Assembly (NCBI GenBank): GCA_037974665.1 | Contig: CM075766.1 | Span: 48,225,569 to 48,289,568, forward strand | DNA length: 64,000 nucleotides | DNA from: Ehretia macrophylla | Taxonomy: Eukaryota; Streptophyta; Magnoliopsida; Boraginales; Ehretiaceae | Direction: 5' to 3' | Shown here: positions 46,601 through 59,900 of the stretch, piece after piece | Layout: each line of letters starts with the position of its first letter | How positions within the stretch are numbered: position 1 is the stretch's first letter | Notes under the pieces: generated by a model | The model's database searches: none | The model's input: only the letters and a program-made list of their open reading frames with translations | What the model was told of the DNA's origin: nothing | Translations under genes and position numbers: made by a program

Positions 46601-49600
46601 CTAGTACCGAATCCCACGGCACCTTGGGCAAGACAACTTCACTTCACGTAGTGGCTGGCCAAGCAAACCGAGCGGTGGGGCTTGGGACCAAGTTTCTGTC
46701 GCTCTGGTGCCCATAACTTTTGATCTGTAAGGAGTTACGTGACGCACAGCATACCGTAGGAAAAGCTCTCCGAGAGCTCCATGACGGAGGCAGCAAGCCT
46801 TCTCTGTTGCGCCAATTTTTAGAGCCCAAAATCGAATATTTTCATCAATTTTGGGACACTTTTCTTCTTTTGCGTTATTTTTCTGTCTCGGATCGTACAT
46901 CGTGAGCCGCAAAAAGTATGACAACCTAATCTATCTCATTGCTATTACCGAATCCCATTGTACCTTCGGCAAGACAACTTCACTTCAAGTAGAGGCTGGG
47001 CTCGCAAACCGAGGGCTTGGGGCTTGGGACCAGGTCTCCGTCGCTCCGGTGCCCATAACTTTTGATCGATAAGGAATTACACAACTTACAGCATACCGTT
47101 GGAAAGCTCTATGAGAGCTCTACGGGGCCGACAAGCCTGCTCGGCTGTGCCTATTTTCCGGGTCCAAAATTGAACGTTTTCATCAGTTTTGGGACCCTTT
47201 TATTCTATTGCGCTATTTTTTATCCTGGATTGTACGACGTGAGCCGTGAAAAGGACGACAACCTAATCCATCACATTTCTATTATCGAATCCCACGGCAC
47301 CTTGCCCAAGAGAACTTCGCTTCACGTAGAGGTTGGGCCTGTAAATCGAGGATGTGGGGCTTGGGACCAGGTCTCCGTCGCTCTAGTGCCCATAACTTTT
47401 GATCCGTATGGAGTTACGCGGTGCGCAGCATACCGTTGGAAAGCTCTCCGAGAGCTCTACGACGGGGGCAGCAAGCTTGCTTGGCTACATCTATTTTTGG
47501 AGCCCAAAATCGAATGTTTTCATTAGTTTCGGGATACTTTTATTCTTTTGCGATGTTTTTTTGTCCCGGATCGTACGTCATGAGCCGCAAAAAGGACGAC
47601 AACTTAATCCATCACATTTCTATTATCGAATCCCACGGCACCTTGGTTGAGACAACTTCGCTTCACGTAGAGGCTGGGCTAGCAAACCGAGGGCGTGAGG
47701 CTTAGGACCAGGTCTCCGTCGCTCTGGTGCCCATAACTTTTGATCCGTAAGAAGTTCCAAGGCGCACAGCATACCGTTGGGAAGCTCTCCAAGAGCTCTA
47801 CGATGGAGGCAGCAAGTATGGTTGGCTGCACCTATTTTCGGAGCCCAAAATAAAAAGTTTTCATCAATTTCGGGACCCTTTTCTTCTTTTGCGTTGTTTT
47901 TTCGTCCCGGATCGTGCATCATGAGCCGCGAAAAGGACGACAACCTAATTCATCACATTCCTTTTACCGAATTCCACGGTACCTTCGGCAACACATTTTC
48001 ACTTCACGTAGAGGCTGGGCCCGCAAACCGAGGGCATAGGGCTTGGGACCAGGTCTCCGTCGCTCCGGTGCCCATAACTTTTGATCTGTAGGGAGTTACG
48101 CGGTACAAAACTTACCGTTGGAAAGCTCTTTGAGAGCTCTACGATAGGGCAGCAAACCTGCTACTCTGCGCCTATTTTTGGAGCCCAAAATCGAACGTTT
48201 TCATCAATTTCGTGACACTTTTCTTCTTTTGAGATGTTTTTCGGTCCCAGATCGTACGTCATGAGCCGCAAAAAGGATGGCAACCTAATCTATCACATTT
48301 CTATTACCGAATCCCATGGCACCATGGGCAAGACAACTTCACTTCACGTAGAAGTTGGGCTCGCAAACCAAGGGCGTGGGCCTTAGGACTAGGTCTCCGT
48401 CGCTCCGGTGCCCATAATTTTTGATCCGTAAGGAGTTACGCGGCGCACAGCATACCGTTGGAAAGCTCTCTGAGAGCTCTACAATAGGGGCAGCAAGACT
48501 TCACAGCTGTGCCTATTTTCAGGGCCCAAAATCAAACATTTTCATTTGTTTCGGGACCATTTTCTTCTTTTGTGCAGTTTTTTCATCTCGGTTCGTACGT
48601 TGTGATCCACGAAAAGGACGACAACCTAATCCATCACATTTCTACTACCGAATCCCACTGCACCTTGGGCAAGACAACCTCACTTCATGTAGCGGCTGGG
48701 CCCGCAAACCGGGGGAGTGGGGCTTGTGACCAGGTATCCGTCGCTCCGGTGCCCATAACTTTTGATCCGAAAGGAGTTACGCGATGCACAGCATACAATT
48801 GGAAAGGTCTCCGAGAGCTCTACGATGGGGGCAGCAATCCTGGGCAGCTGCGCCCATTTTTGGATCCCAAAAGCGAACATTTTCTTCAATTTCGGGACAC
48901 TTTTTCTCTTTTGCATTGTTTTTATGTCTCGGATCATACATCGTGAGTCGCAAAAAAGACGACAAGCTAATCCATCATATTTCTGTTACTGAATCCCACG
49001 GCACTTTAGGCAAGAAAACTTCTCTTCACGTAGCGGCTGGCCCCGCAAATCGAGGGCATGGGGCTTGGGATCAGGTCTTCGTCGCTCAGGTGCCCAAAAC
49101 TTTTGATACGTAAGGAGTTACGCGGCGCACAGCATACCATTGGAAAGCTCTCCCAGAGCTTTGCGATGGGGGCAGCAAGCATGCTCGACTGCGCCTATTT
49201 TTGGACCCCAAAATTGATCATTTTCATCAATTTTGGGACACTTTACTTCTTTTACGTTATTTTTCCATCCCAGATCGTACGTCGTGAGCCGCGAAAAGGA
49301 CGACAACCTAATTCATCACATTGCTTTTACCGAATCCCATGGTACCTTCAGCAAGACAACTTCGTTTCACATAGAGGCTGGGCCCGCAAACTGAGGGCTT
49401 GGGGCTTGGGGCTTAGGACAAGGTCTCTGTCGCTCTGGTGCCTATAACTTTTTATCCATAAGGAGTTACGTGGCGCACAACATACCGTTGGAAAGCTCTC
49501 TGAGATCTCTACTATGGTGGCAGCAAGCCTACTAGGCTTTGCCTATTTTCGGTGCCCAAAATCGAACATTTTCATCAGTTTCAAGACACTTTTCGTCTTT

Positions 49601-52600
49601 TGCACTATTTTTTTGTCCCGGATCGTATGTCGTGAGCAGTGAAAAGGACGACAACCTAATCCATCACATTTCTATTACCGAATCTGACTGCACCTTGGGC
49701 AAGACAACTTCGCTGAACGTAGAGGCTGGGCCCGCAAACCGAGGGCGTGGGGCTTAAGACCAGGTTTCCGTTGCTCTGGTGCCCATAACTTTTGATCCGT
49801 AAGGAGTTACGCAACACTAAACATACCGTTGGAAAGCTCTTTGAGAGCTCTACGATGGGGAAGCAAACCACTACTCCGCGCCTGTTTTCAGAGCCCAAAA
49901 ACGAACGTTTTCATCAATTTTGGGAAACTTTTCTTCTTTTGAGATGTTTTTTCGTCCCGGATCGTACGTCGTGAGCCACAAAAAGGACGACAACCTAATC
50001 CATCACATTTCTATTATCGAATCCCACGGCACCTTGGGCAAGACAACTTCGCTTCACATAGAGTCTAGGCCCGCAAACCAAGGTCGTGGGGCTTGGGACC
50101 AGGTCTCCGTCGCCCCGGTGCCCATAATTTTTGATCCGTAAAGAGTTACGCGGCGCATAATATACCGTTAGAAAGCTCTTTGAGAGCTCTGCGACGGGGG
50201 AAGCAAGCCTACTCGACTGTGCCTATTTTCGGTGCCTATAATCGAACATTTTCATCAGTTTCGGGACTATTTTATTCTTTTGCGCTGTTTTTTCATCCCA
50301 GATTGTACATCGTGAGTCGCAAAAAGGACGACAACCTAATCCATCACATTTTTATTACCTAATCCCATGGCACCTTGGGCAAGACAACTTCACTTCACGT
50401 AGCGACTAGACCCCAAAAACTGAGGGCGTGGGGCTTGTGACCAAGTATCTGTCGCTCCGGTGCCCATAACTTTTGATCCGTAACGAATTACGCAGTGCAC
50501 AACATACAATTGGAAAGGTTCCCGAGAGCTCTACGATGGGGGTAGCTAGCCTGCTCTGCTGCACCTGTTTTCGGAGCACAAAAGCGAATGTTTTCATCAG
50601 TTTTGGAAAACTTTTTCTCTTTTGCGTTGTTTTTTCGTCGCAGATCATACGTCGTGAGCCGCGAAAAGGATGACAACCTAATCCATCACATTTTTATTAC
50701 CGAATCCCATGGCATCTTCGGCAAGACAACTTCACTTCACGTAGAGGCTGGGCCAGCAAACTGAGGGCATGGGCCTTAGGACCTGGTCTCCGTCGCTCTG
50801 GTGCCCATAACTTTTGATTTGTAAGAAGTTACGTGGCGCACACCATACCGTTGGAAAGTTCTCCGAGAGCTCTATGACGGGGGCAGCAAGCCTGCTAGGT
50901 TGCGCCTATTTTTGGAGCCCAAAATCGAACATTTTCATCAATTTTGGGATACTTTTCTTCTTTTGTGTTGTTTTTCCATCCCGGATCGTACGTCGTGAGC
51001 AGCGAAAAGGGCGATAACCTAATCCATCACATTGCTATTACCGAAACCCACTGTACCTTCGGCAAGACAACTTCGATTCACGTAGAGGTTGGGCCCATAA
51101 ACCGAGGGCTTGGGTCTTGGGAGCAGGTCTCCGTCGTTCTGGTGCCCATAACTTTTGATCTGTAAGGAGTTACGCGGCGTACAACATACCGTTGGAATGC
51201 TCTCTGAGAGCTCTACGACGTGGGCAGCAAGCCCGCTTAGCAGTACCTATTTTTAGGGCCCAAAATTGAACATTTTCTTCAGTTTTTGGGACCCTTTTCT
51301 TCTTTTATGCTATTTTTTCGTCCAGGATTGTAAATCGTGAGCCGCGAAAAGGATGACAACCTAATCCATCACATTTCTAGTACGAAATCCCATGACACCT
51401 TGGGCAAGAAAACTTCACTTCAAGTAGCGGCTAGGCCCGCAAACTGAGAGCGTGGGGCTTGTGACCATGTATCCGTCGCTTCGGTGCCCATAACTTTTGA
51501 TCCGTAAGGAGTTACGAGGCGCACAGCATACAGTTGGAAAGGTCTCAAGAGCTCTACGACGGGGGCAGCAAGCCTGGTCGGCGGTGCCTATTTTTGTCTC
51601 CCAAAAGTGAACGTTTTCATCAGTTTCGGGACACTTTTTCTCATTTGCGTTGTTTTTCCATCCTGGATCGTACGTCGTGAATAGTGAAAAAGACGATAAC
51701 CTAACCCATCACATTTCTATTATCGAATCCTACTGTACCTTGGGCAAGACAACTTCGCTTCACGTAGAGGCTGGCCTGCAAACCGAGGGCGTGGGGCTTG
51801 AGACCAGGTTTCCGTCGCTCCGGTGCCCATAACTTTTGATCCATAAGGAGTTACGCTGCACAAAACATATTGTTGGAAAGCTCTCTAAGAGCTCTACGAT
51901 GGGGCAGCAAACCTACTACTATACTCCTATTTTTGGAGCCCAAAATCGAAAGTTTTCATCAATTTCAGTACACTTTTCTTCTTTTGAGATGTTTTTCCGT
52001 CCCGGATCGTATGTCGTGAGTCACTAAAAGAACGACAACCTAATCCATCACATTTCTATTACCGAATCCCAAGGCACATTGGGCAAGACAACTTCATTTC
52101 ACGTAGAGGCTAAGCCCACAAACCAAGGTCATGGGCTAGGGACCAGGTCTCCGTCGCTCTGGTGCCCATAATTTTTGATCCGTAAGGCGTTACGCGGCGT
52201 ACAACATACTGTTGAGAAGCTCTCTACGACGGGGGAAGCAAGCCTACTTGGCTGTGCCTATTTTTGGGGCCCAAAATCGAACGTTTTTATCAATTTTAGG
52301 ACCACTTTCTTCTTTTCCACTGCTTTTTAATCCCGGATCGTACGTTGTGAGCTGCGAAAAGGACGACGACATAATCCATCACATTTCTAGTACCGAATCC
52401 CACGGCACCTTGGGCAAGACAAATTCACTTCATGTAGAAGCTGGGCCCGTAAACTGAGGGCGTGGGGCTTGTGACCAGGTATCCGTTGCTCCTGTGCCCA
52501 TAACTTTTTATCCGTAAGGAGTTACGTGGTGCACAGCATACAGTTGGAAAGGTCTCCGAGAGCTCTACGACAGGGGCAGCTAGCCTGCTCGGCTGCGGCT

Positions 52601-55600
52601 GTTTTCGGAGCACAAAATCCAACGTTTGAATAGTTTTGGGAAACTTTTCTTCTTTTGTGCTATTTTTTCATCCTAGATCGTACGTCGTGAGCCGCAAAAA
52701 GGACGACAACCTAATCCATCACATTTCTATTACCGAATCCCATGGCACCTACGGCAAGACAACTTCACTTCACGTAAAGGCTGGGCCCGCAAACCGAGGG
52801 CATAGGGCTTGGGACCAGGTCTCCGTCGCTCCGGTGCCCATAACTTTTGATCCGTAAGGAGTTACATGGCGCACAGCATACCGTTGGAAAGCTCTTTGAG
52901 AGCTCTATGACGGGGGCAGGAAGCCTGCTCGGTTACACCTATTATCGGATCCCAAAATTGAACATTTTTATCAATTTCGGGATACTTTTCTTCTTTTGTG
53001 TTGCTTTTTTGTCCCGGATCGTACGTCGTGAGCAGCGAAATGGACGACAACCTAATCCATCACATTTCTATTACCGAATCCCATTGTACCTTCGGCAAGA
53101 CAACTTCACCTTACGTAGAGGCTGGGCCTGCAAACCGAGGGGTTGGGACTAGGTCTCCGTCGCTCCGGTGCCTATAACTTTTAATCCGTAAGAAGTTACG
53201 CGGCGCACAGCATACCGTTGGAAAGCTCTCTGAGAGCTCTATGATAGGGGCAGCAAGCTTGCTAGGCTGTGCCTATTTTCAGGGCCCAAAATTGAACGTT
53301 TTCATTAGTTTCGGGACCCTTTTCTTCTTTTGTGCTATTTTTTCGTCCTGGATCGTTCGTCGTGAGCCCCGAAAAGGACGACAACCTAATCCATCATATT
53401 TCTAGTACCAAATCCCACAGCACCTTGGGCAAGACAACTTCAATTCACGTAGCGGCTAGGCCTGCAAACTGAGGGCGTGGGGCTTGTGAACAGGTATCTG
53501 TTGCTCTGGTGCCCATAACTTTTGATCCGTAAGGAGTTACGCAGTGCACAACATACAGTTCAAAAGGTTTTCGAAAGCTCTACGACGGGGGTAGCAAGCC
53601 TGCTCGGCTGCGCCTGTTTTTGGAGCCCAAAAGCGAACGTTTTCATCAGAATCAAGAAACTTTTTCTCGTTTGCATTATTTTTCCGTCTCGGATCATACG
53701 TTGTGAGCCGGGAAAAGGACGACAACCTAATCCATCACATTTCTATTACCGAATCCCACGGCACCTTCGGCAAGAGAACTTCGCTTCACGTAAAGGCTGG
53801 GCCCGCAAACCGAGGGCCTGGGGCTTGGGACTAGGTCTCCGTCGCTTCGGTGCCTATAACTTTGATCCGTAAGGATTTATGCGGCGCACAACATACAATT
53901 GGAAAGGTCTCCGAGAGCTCTAAGATGGGGGCAGCAAGCCTGCTCGGCTGTACCTATTTTTGGATCCCAAAAGTGAACGTTATCATCAGTTTCGGGATAC
54001 TTTTTCTCTTTTGCGTTGTTTTTCCGTCCCGGATCATACGTCATGAGCCGGGAAAAAAGAACGACAACCTAATCCATCACATTTCTATTACGGAATCCCA
54101 CGGCACCTTTGGCAAGACAACTTCGCATCACGTAGAGGCTGAGCCCACAAACCGAGGGCATGGGTCTTGGGACCAAGTCTCCGTCGCTCCGGTGCCCATA
54201 ACTTTTGATCCGTACGGAGTTACGCAGCGCACAGCTTATCGTTAGAAAGCTCTACGAAAGCACTACAACGGGGGCAGCAAGCCTGCTCGGCTGTGCCTAT
54301 TTTCGAAGCCCAAAATAAAAGTTTCAACAATTTTGGGACACTTTTCTTCTTTTGCGTTATTTTTTCGTTCCGGATCATACGTCGTGAGCCACGAAAAGGA
54401 CGATAAACTAATCCATCACATTGCTTTTACCGAATCCCACAGTACCTTCAGCACGACAATTTCGCTTCGCGTAGAGGCTGGGCTCGCAAACCGAGGGCTT
54501 GGGGCTTGGGACCAGGTCTCCGTCGCTCTGGTGCCCATAACTTTTGATCCGTAAGGAGTTACATGGCGCACAGTATACCGTTGGAAAGCTCTCTGAGAGC
54601 GCTACTACGGGGGCAGCATGCCTAATAGGATGTACCCATTTTTGGAGCCCAAAATCGAACGTTTTCATCAGTTTCGGGACACTTTTCTTCTTTTAAGCTG
54701 TTTGTTCATCTCGTATCGTATGTCGTGAGCCGTAAAAAGGATGACAACCTAATTCATCACATTTTTATTACCGAATCCCACTGTACTTTGGGCAAGACAA
54801 CTTCGTTTCACGTAGAGGCTGGGCCCTCAAATTGAGGGCGTGGGACTTGAGACTAGGTTTCCGTTTCTCCGGTGCCCATAACTTTTGATCCGTAAGGAGT
54901 TACGCGGCACAAAATATACCGTTGGAAAGCTCTTTGAGAGCTCTACGAAACGGCAGCAAACCACTACTCCGCGCCTATTTTCAGAGCCCAAAATCGAACA
55001 TTTTCATAAATTTCGGGACACTTTTCTTCTTTTGAGATGTTCTTCCGTCCCGGATCGTACATCGTGAGCCGCAAAAAGGAAGACAACCTAATCCATCACA
55101 TTTCTATTACCGAATCCCACGGCACCTTGGGCAAGACAACTTCGCTTCACGTAGAGGCTGGGCCCGCAAACCAAGGTCATGGGGCTTGGGACCAGGTCTC
55201 CGTTACTCGGGTGCCCATAATTTTTGATTCGTAAGGAGTTACGCGGCGCACAGCATACCGTTGGAAAGCTCTCTGAGAGCTCCATGACTGGGGCAGCAAT
55301 CCTACTCAGCTATGCCTATTTTTGGATCACAAAAGCGAACATTTTCATCAGTTTCGGGATACTTTTTCTCTTTTGCGTTGTTTTTTCGTCCCGAATCATA
55401 CGTCGTGAGCCGAAAAAAGGACGACAACCTAATACATCACATTTCTATTACCCAATCCCATGGCACCTTCGGCAAGACAACTTCAGTTCACATAGAGGCT
55501 GGGCCCGCAAACTGAGGGCATGGGGCTTGGGACCAGATCTCCGTCGCTCCGGTGCCCATAACTTTTGATCCGTAAGGAGTTACGCGGCTCACAACATACA

Positions 55601-56593
55601 ATTGGAAAGGTCTCCGAGTGCTCTACGATGGGGGCAGCTAGCATACTTGGTTGCGCCTGTTTTTGGATCCCAAAAGCTAACGTTTTCATCAATTTCGGGA
55701 AACTTTTTCTCTTTTGCGTTGTTCTTCCGTCCCGGATCATACGTCGTGAGTCGGGAAAAAGGACGACAACCTAATCCATCACATTTCTAGTACCGAATCC
55801 CACGGAACCTTCGACAAGACAACTTCACTTCACGTAGAAGCTGGGCCCGCAAACCAAGGGCATGGGGCTTGGGACCAGGTCTCCATCTCTCCGGTGCCCA
55901 TAACTTTTGATCCGTAAGGAGTTACGCGGTGCACAGCATACAGCTGGAAAGGTCTCTGAGAGCTCTACGACGAGGGCAGCAAGCTTGCTCGGCGGCACCT
56001 ATTTTGTATCCCAAAAGCGAACGTTTTCATTAGTTTCAGGACACTTTTTCTCTTTTGCGTTGTTTTTCAGTCACGGATCATACGTCATGAGCCGGGAAAA
56101 AGGAGGATAACCTAATCCATCATACTTCTATTATCGAATCCCATGGCACCTTCGGCAAGACAACTTCGCTTCACGTAGAGGCTGGGCCTGCAAACCGAGG
56201 GCATAGGGCTTCGGACCAGGTCTTTGTCGCTCCGGTGCCCTTAACTTTTGATCTGTAAGGAGTTACACGACGCACAACATACCGTTGGAAAGCTCTACGA
56301 GAGCTTTATGACGGGGGCAGCATGCCTGCTCGGTTGCGCCTATTTTCGGAGCCCAAAATTGAATGTTTTCATCAATTTCGGGACACTTTTCTTCTTTTGC
56401 TATATTTTTTCATCCCGTATCGTACGTCGTGAGCCGCGAAAAAGACGACAACCTAATCCATCACATTGCTTTTATCGAATCCCATGGTACTTTCGGCAAG
56501 ACAACTTCGCTTCACGTAGAGGCTGGGCATGCAAATCGAGGGCTTGGGGCTTGGGACAAGGTCTCCGTCGCTCCGGTGCCCATAACTTTTTAT

Positions 56594-56901
56594 CCGTAAG
56601 GAGTTACGTGGCGCACAACATACAATTGGAACGAACGTTAGGCTGCGCCTATTTTCGGTGCCCAAAATCGAACGTTTTCATCAGTTTCGGGACACTTTTC
56701 TTCTTTTGCACTGTTTTTTCATCTCGGATCGTACGTCATGAGCCGCGAAAAGGATGACAACCTAATCCATCACATTTCTATTACTGAATCCCACTCTACC
56801 TTGGGCAAGACAACTTCGCTTCATGTAGAGGCTGGGCCCGCAAACCAAGGGCGTGGGGCTTGAGACCAAGTTTCCGTCGCTCTGGTGCCCATAACTTTTG
56901 A
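56594..56901. repeat. Satellite monomer with ~33-bp deletion removing the dyad
   Basis: Consecutive monomer landmarks are about 307 bp apart. CATACAATTGGAACGAACG joins to TTAGGCTGCGCC near 56635, so the AGCTCTC/GAGAGCT dyad and the following GGGGGCAGCAAG tract are missing. Confidence 0.78.
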
Positions 56902-59900
56902 TCCGTGAGGAGTTACGCGGCACAAAACATACCGTTGGAAAGCTCTTCGAGAGCTCTACGATGGGGCAGCAAACCTACTACTGTGCGCCTGTATTTGGAG
57001 CCCAAAATCGAACGTTTTCATCAATTTTGGGTCACTTTTCTTCCTTTGAGATGTTTTTCGGTCCCGGATTGTACGTCGTGAGCCAAAAAAAGAATGACAA
57101 CCTAATCCATCACATTTCTATTACCGAATACCCAGGCACCTTAGGCAAGACAACTTCGCTTCAAGTAGAGGCTGGGCCCGCAAACCAAGGTCGTAGGCTT
57201 GGGACCAGGTCTCCGTCACTCTGGTGCCCACAATTTTTGATCTGTAAAGAGTTATGCGGCGTACAACATACCGTTGGAAAGCTCTCTACGAGCTCTATGA
57301 TGGGGGGAGCAAGCCTACTTGGCTGTGCCTATTTTCAGGGCCAAAAATCGAACGTTTTCATCTGTTTTGGGACTATTTTCTTTTTTTGCGCTATTTTTTC
57401 ATCCCGAATCGTACGTCGTGAGCCTCAAAAATGATGAAAACCTAATCAATCACATTTCTATTACCGAATCCCATGGCACCTTCGGCAAGACAACTTCGCT
57501 TCACGTAGAGGCTGGGCCCGCAAATTGAGGGCATGGGGCTTGGGACCAGGTCTCCGTCGTACCAGTGCCCATAACTTTTGATCCGTAAGGACTTACGTGA
57601 CGCACAACATATCGTTGGAAAGCTCTCCGAGAGCTCTATGACGGAGGCAGCAAGTCTGCTCTGTTGCGCCTATTTTTGGAGCCCAAAATCGAACATTTTC
57701 ATCAATTTCGGGACACTTTTCTTCTTTTGCGTTATTTTTTCATCCCGAATCGTACGTCGTGAGCCGCAAAAAGTACGACAACCTAATCCATCACATTGCT
57801 ATTACTGAATCCCATTGTACCTTCGGCAAGACAACTTCGCTTCACGTAGAGGTTGGGCTCGCAAACCGAGGGCTTGGGGCTTGGGAGCAGGTCTCCGTCG
57901 CTTCGGTGCTCATAACTTTTGATCCGTAAGGAGTTACGCGGCGCACAGTATACCGTTGGAAAGCTCTCTGAGAGCTCTACGATGGGGGTGGCAAGCCTGC
58001 TCAGCTGTACCTATTTTCAGGGCCCAAAATTGAACGTATTCATCAGTTTCAGGGCCTTTTTCTTCTATTGCGCTGTTTTTTCATCCCGGATCGTACGTCA
58101 TGAGCCGTGAAAAGGATGACAGCCTAATCCATCACATTTCTATTACCAAATCCCACAGCACCTTGGGCAAGACAACTTCACTTCACGTAGTGGCTGGGCT
58201 TGCAAACCGAGGGCGTGGGGCTTCTGACCTGGTATCCGTCGCTCCGGTACCCATAACTTTTGATCCGTAAGGCGTTACGTGCCGCACAGCATGCAGTTGG
58301 AAAGGTCTCTGAGAGCTCTATGACAAGGGCAACAAGCCTGCTCGGTTGCGCCTGTTTTTGGAGCCCAAAAGTGAACGTTTTCATCATTTTTGGGACACTT
58401 TTTCTCTTTTACGTTGTTTTTCCGTCCTGGATCATACGCCGTGAGTCGGGAAAAGGATGACAACCTAATCCATCACATTTCTATTAACGAATCCCACGGT
58501 ACCCTTTACAAGACAACTTCGCTTTACGTAAAGGCTGGGCCTGCAAACCGAGGGCATGGGGCTAGGGACCAAGTCTCTGTCGCTCCGGTGCCCATAACTT
58601 TTGATTCGTAAGGAGTTACGCGGCGCACAGCATACCGTTGGAAAGCTCAACGTGAGCTCTACGATGGGGGCAGCAAGCCTGCTCAGTTGCGCCTATTTTC
58701 GAAGCCCAAAATTGAATGTTTTCATCAATTTTAGGACACTTTTCTTCTTTTGCGTTGTTTTTCCGTCCCTGATCATACGTTGTGAACCGCGAAAAGGACG
58801 ACAACCTAATCCATCACATTGCTTTTATAGAATCCCATGGTACTTTCGACAAAACGACTTTGCTTCACGTAGAGGCGGGGGCCGCAAACTGAGGGCTTGG
58901 GGCTTGGGACCAGGTCTCCATCGCTCCGGTGCCCATAACTTTTGATCCGTAAGGAGTTACGCGGCGCACAACATACCGTTGGAAAGATCTCCAAGAGCTG
59001 TATGATGGGGGCAATCAGCGTTCTCGTTGCACCAATTTTTGGTACCCAAACTCGAACATTTTCCACAGTTTCAGGACATTTTTATTCTTTTGCGCTGTTT
59101 TTACATCCCGGATCGTACGTCGTGAGCAGCAAAAAGGACGATAACCTAATCTATCATATTGCTTTTACCGAATCCAACGGTACCTTCGGCAAGACAACTT
59201 TGGTTCACATAGAGGCTGGGCCCGTAAACCGAGGGCTTGGGGCTTGGGACCAGGTTTCCGTCGCTACAATGCCCATAACTTTTGATCCGTAAGGAGTTAC
59301 GTGGCGCACAACATACCGTTGGAAAGCTCTCTGAGAGTTCTACCACGGGGGCAACAGGCTTGCTAGGCTGTGCCTGTTTTCGGAACCCAAAATTGAACGT
59401 TTTAATCAGTTTTGGGACACTTTTCTTCTTTTGCGCTGCTTTTTCATCCCGGATCGTACGTCGTGAGCCGCGAAAAGGATGACAACCTAATCCATCACAT
59501 TTCTATTACCGAATCCCTCTGTACCTTAGGCAAGACAACTTCGCTTCACATAGAGGCTAGGCCTGCAAACTGAGGGCGTGGGACTTGAGACTAGGTTTTC
59601 ATTGCTCCGGTGCCTATAACTTTTGATCCGTAAGGAGTTACGTGGCACAAAACATACCGTTGGAAAGCTCTCTGAGCGCTCTACGATGGGGTAGCAAGCC
59701 TGCTACTCTGCACCTATTTTCGGAGCCAAAAATCGAATGTTTTCATCAATTTCGGGACACTTTTCTTTTTTTGAGATGTTTTTTCGTCCCGGATCGTACG
59801 TTGTGAGCCGCGAAATGGACGACAACCTAATCCATCACATTTCTATTACCGAATCCCATGGCACCTTGGGCATGACAACTTCACTTCACGTAGAGGCTAG

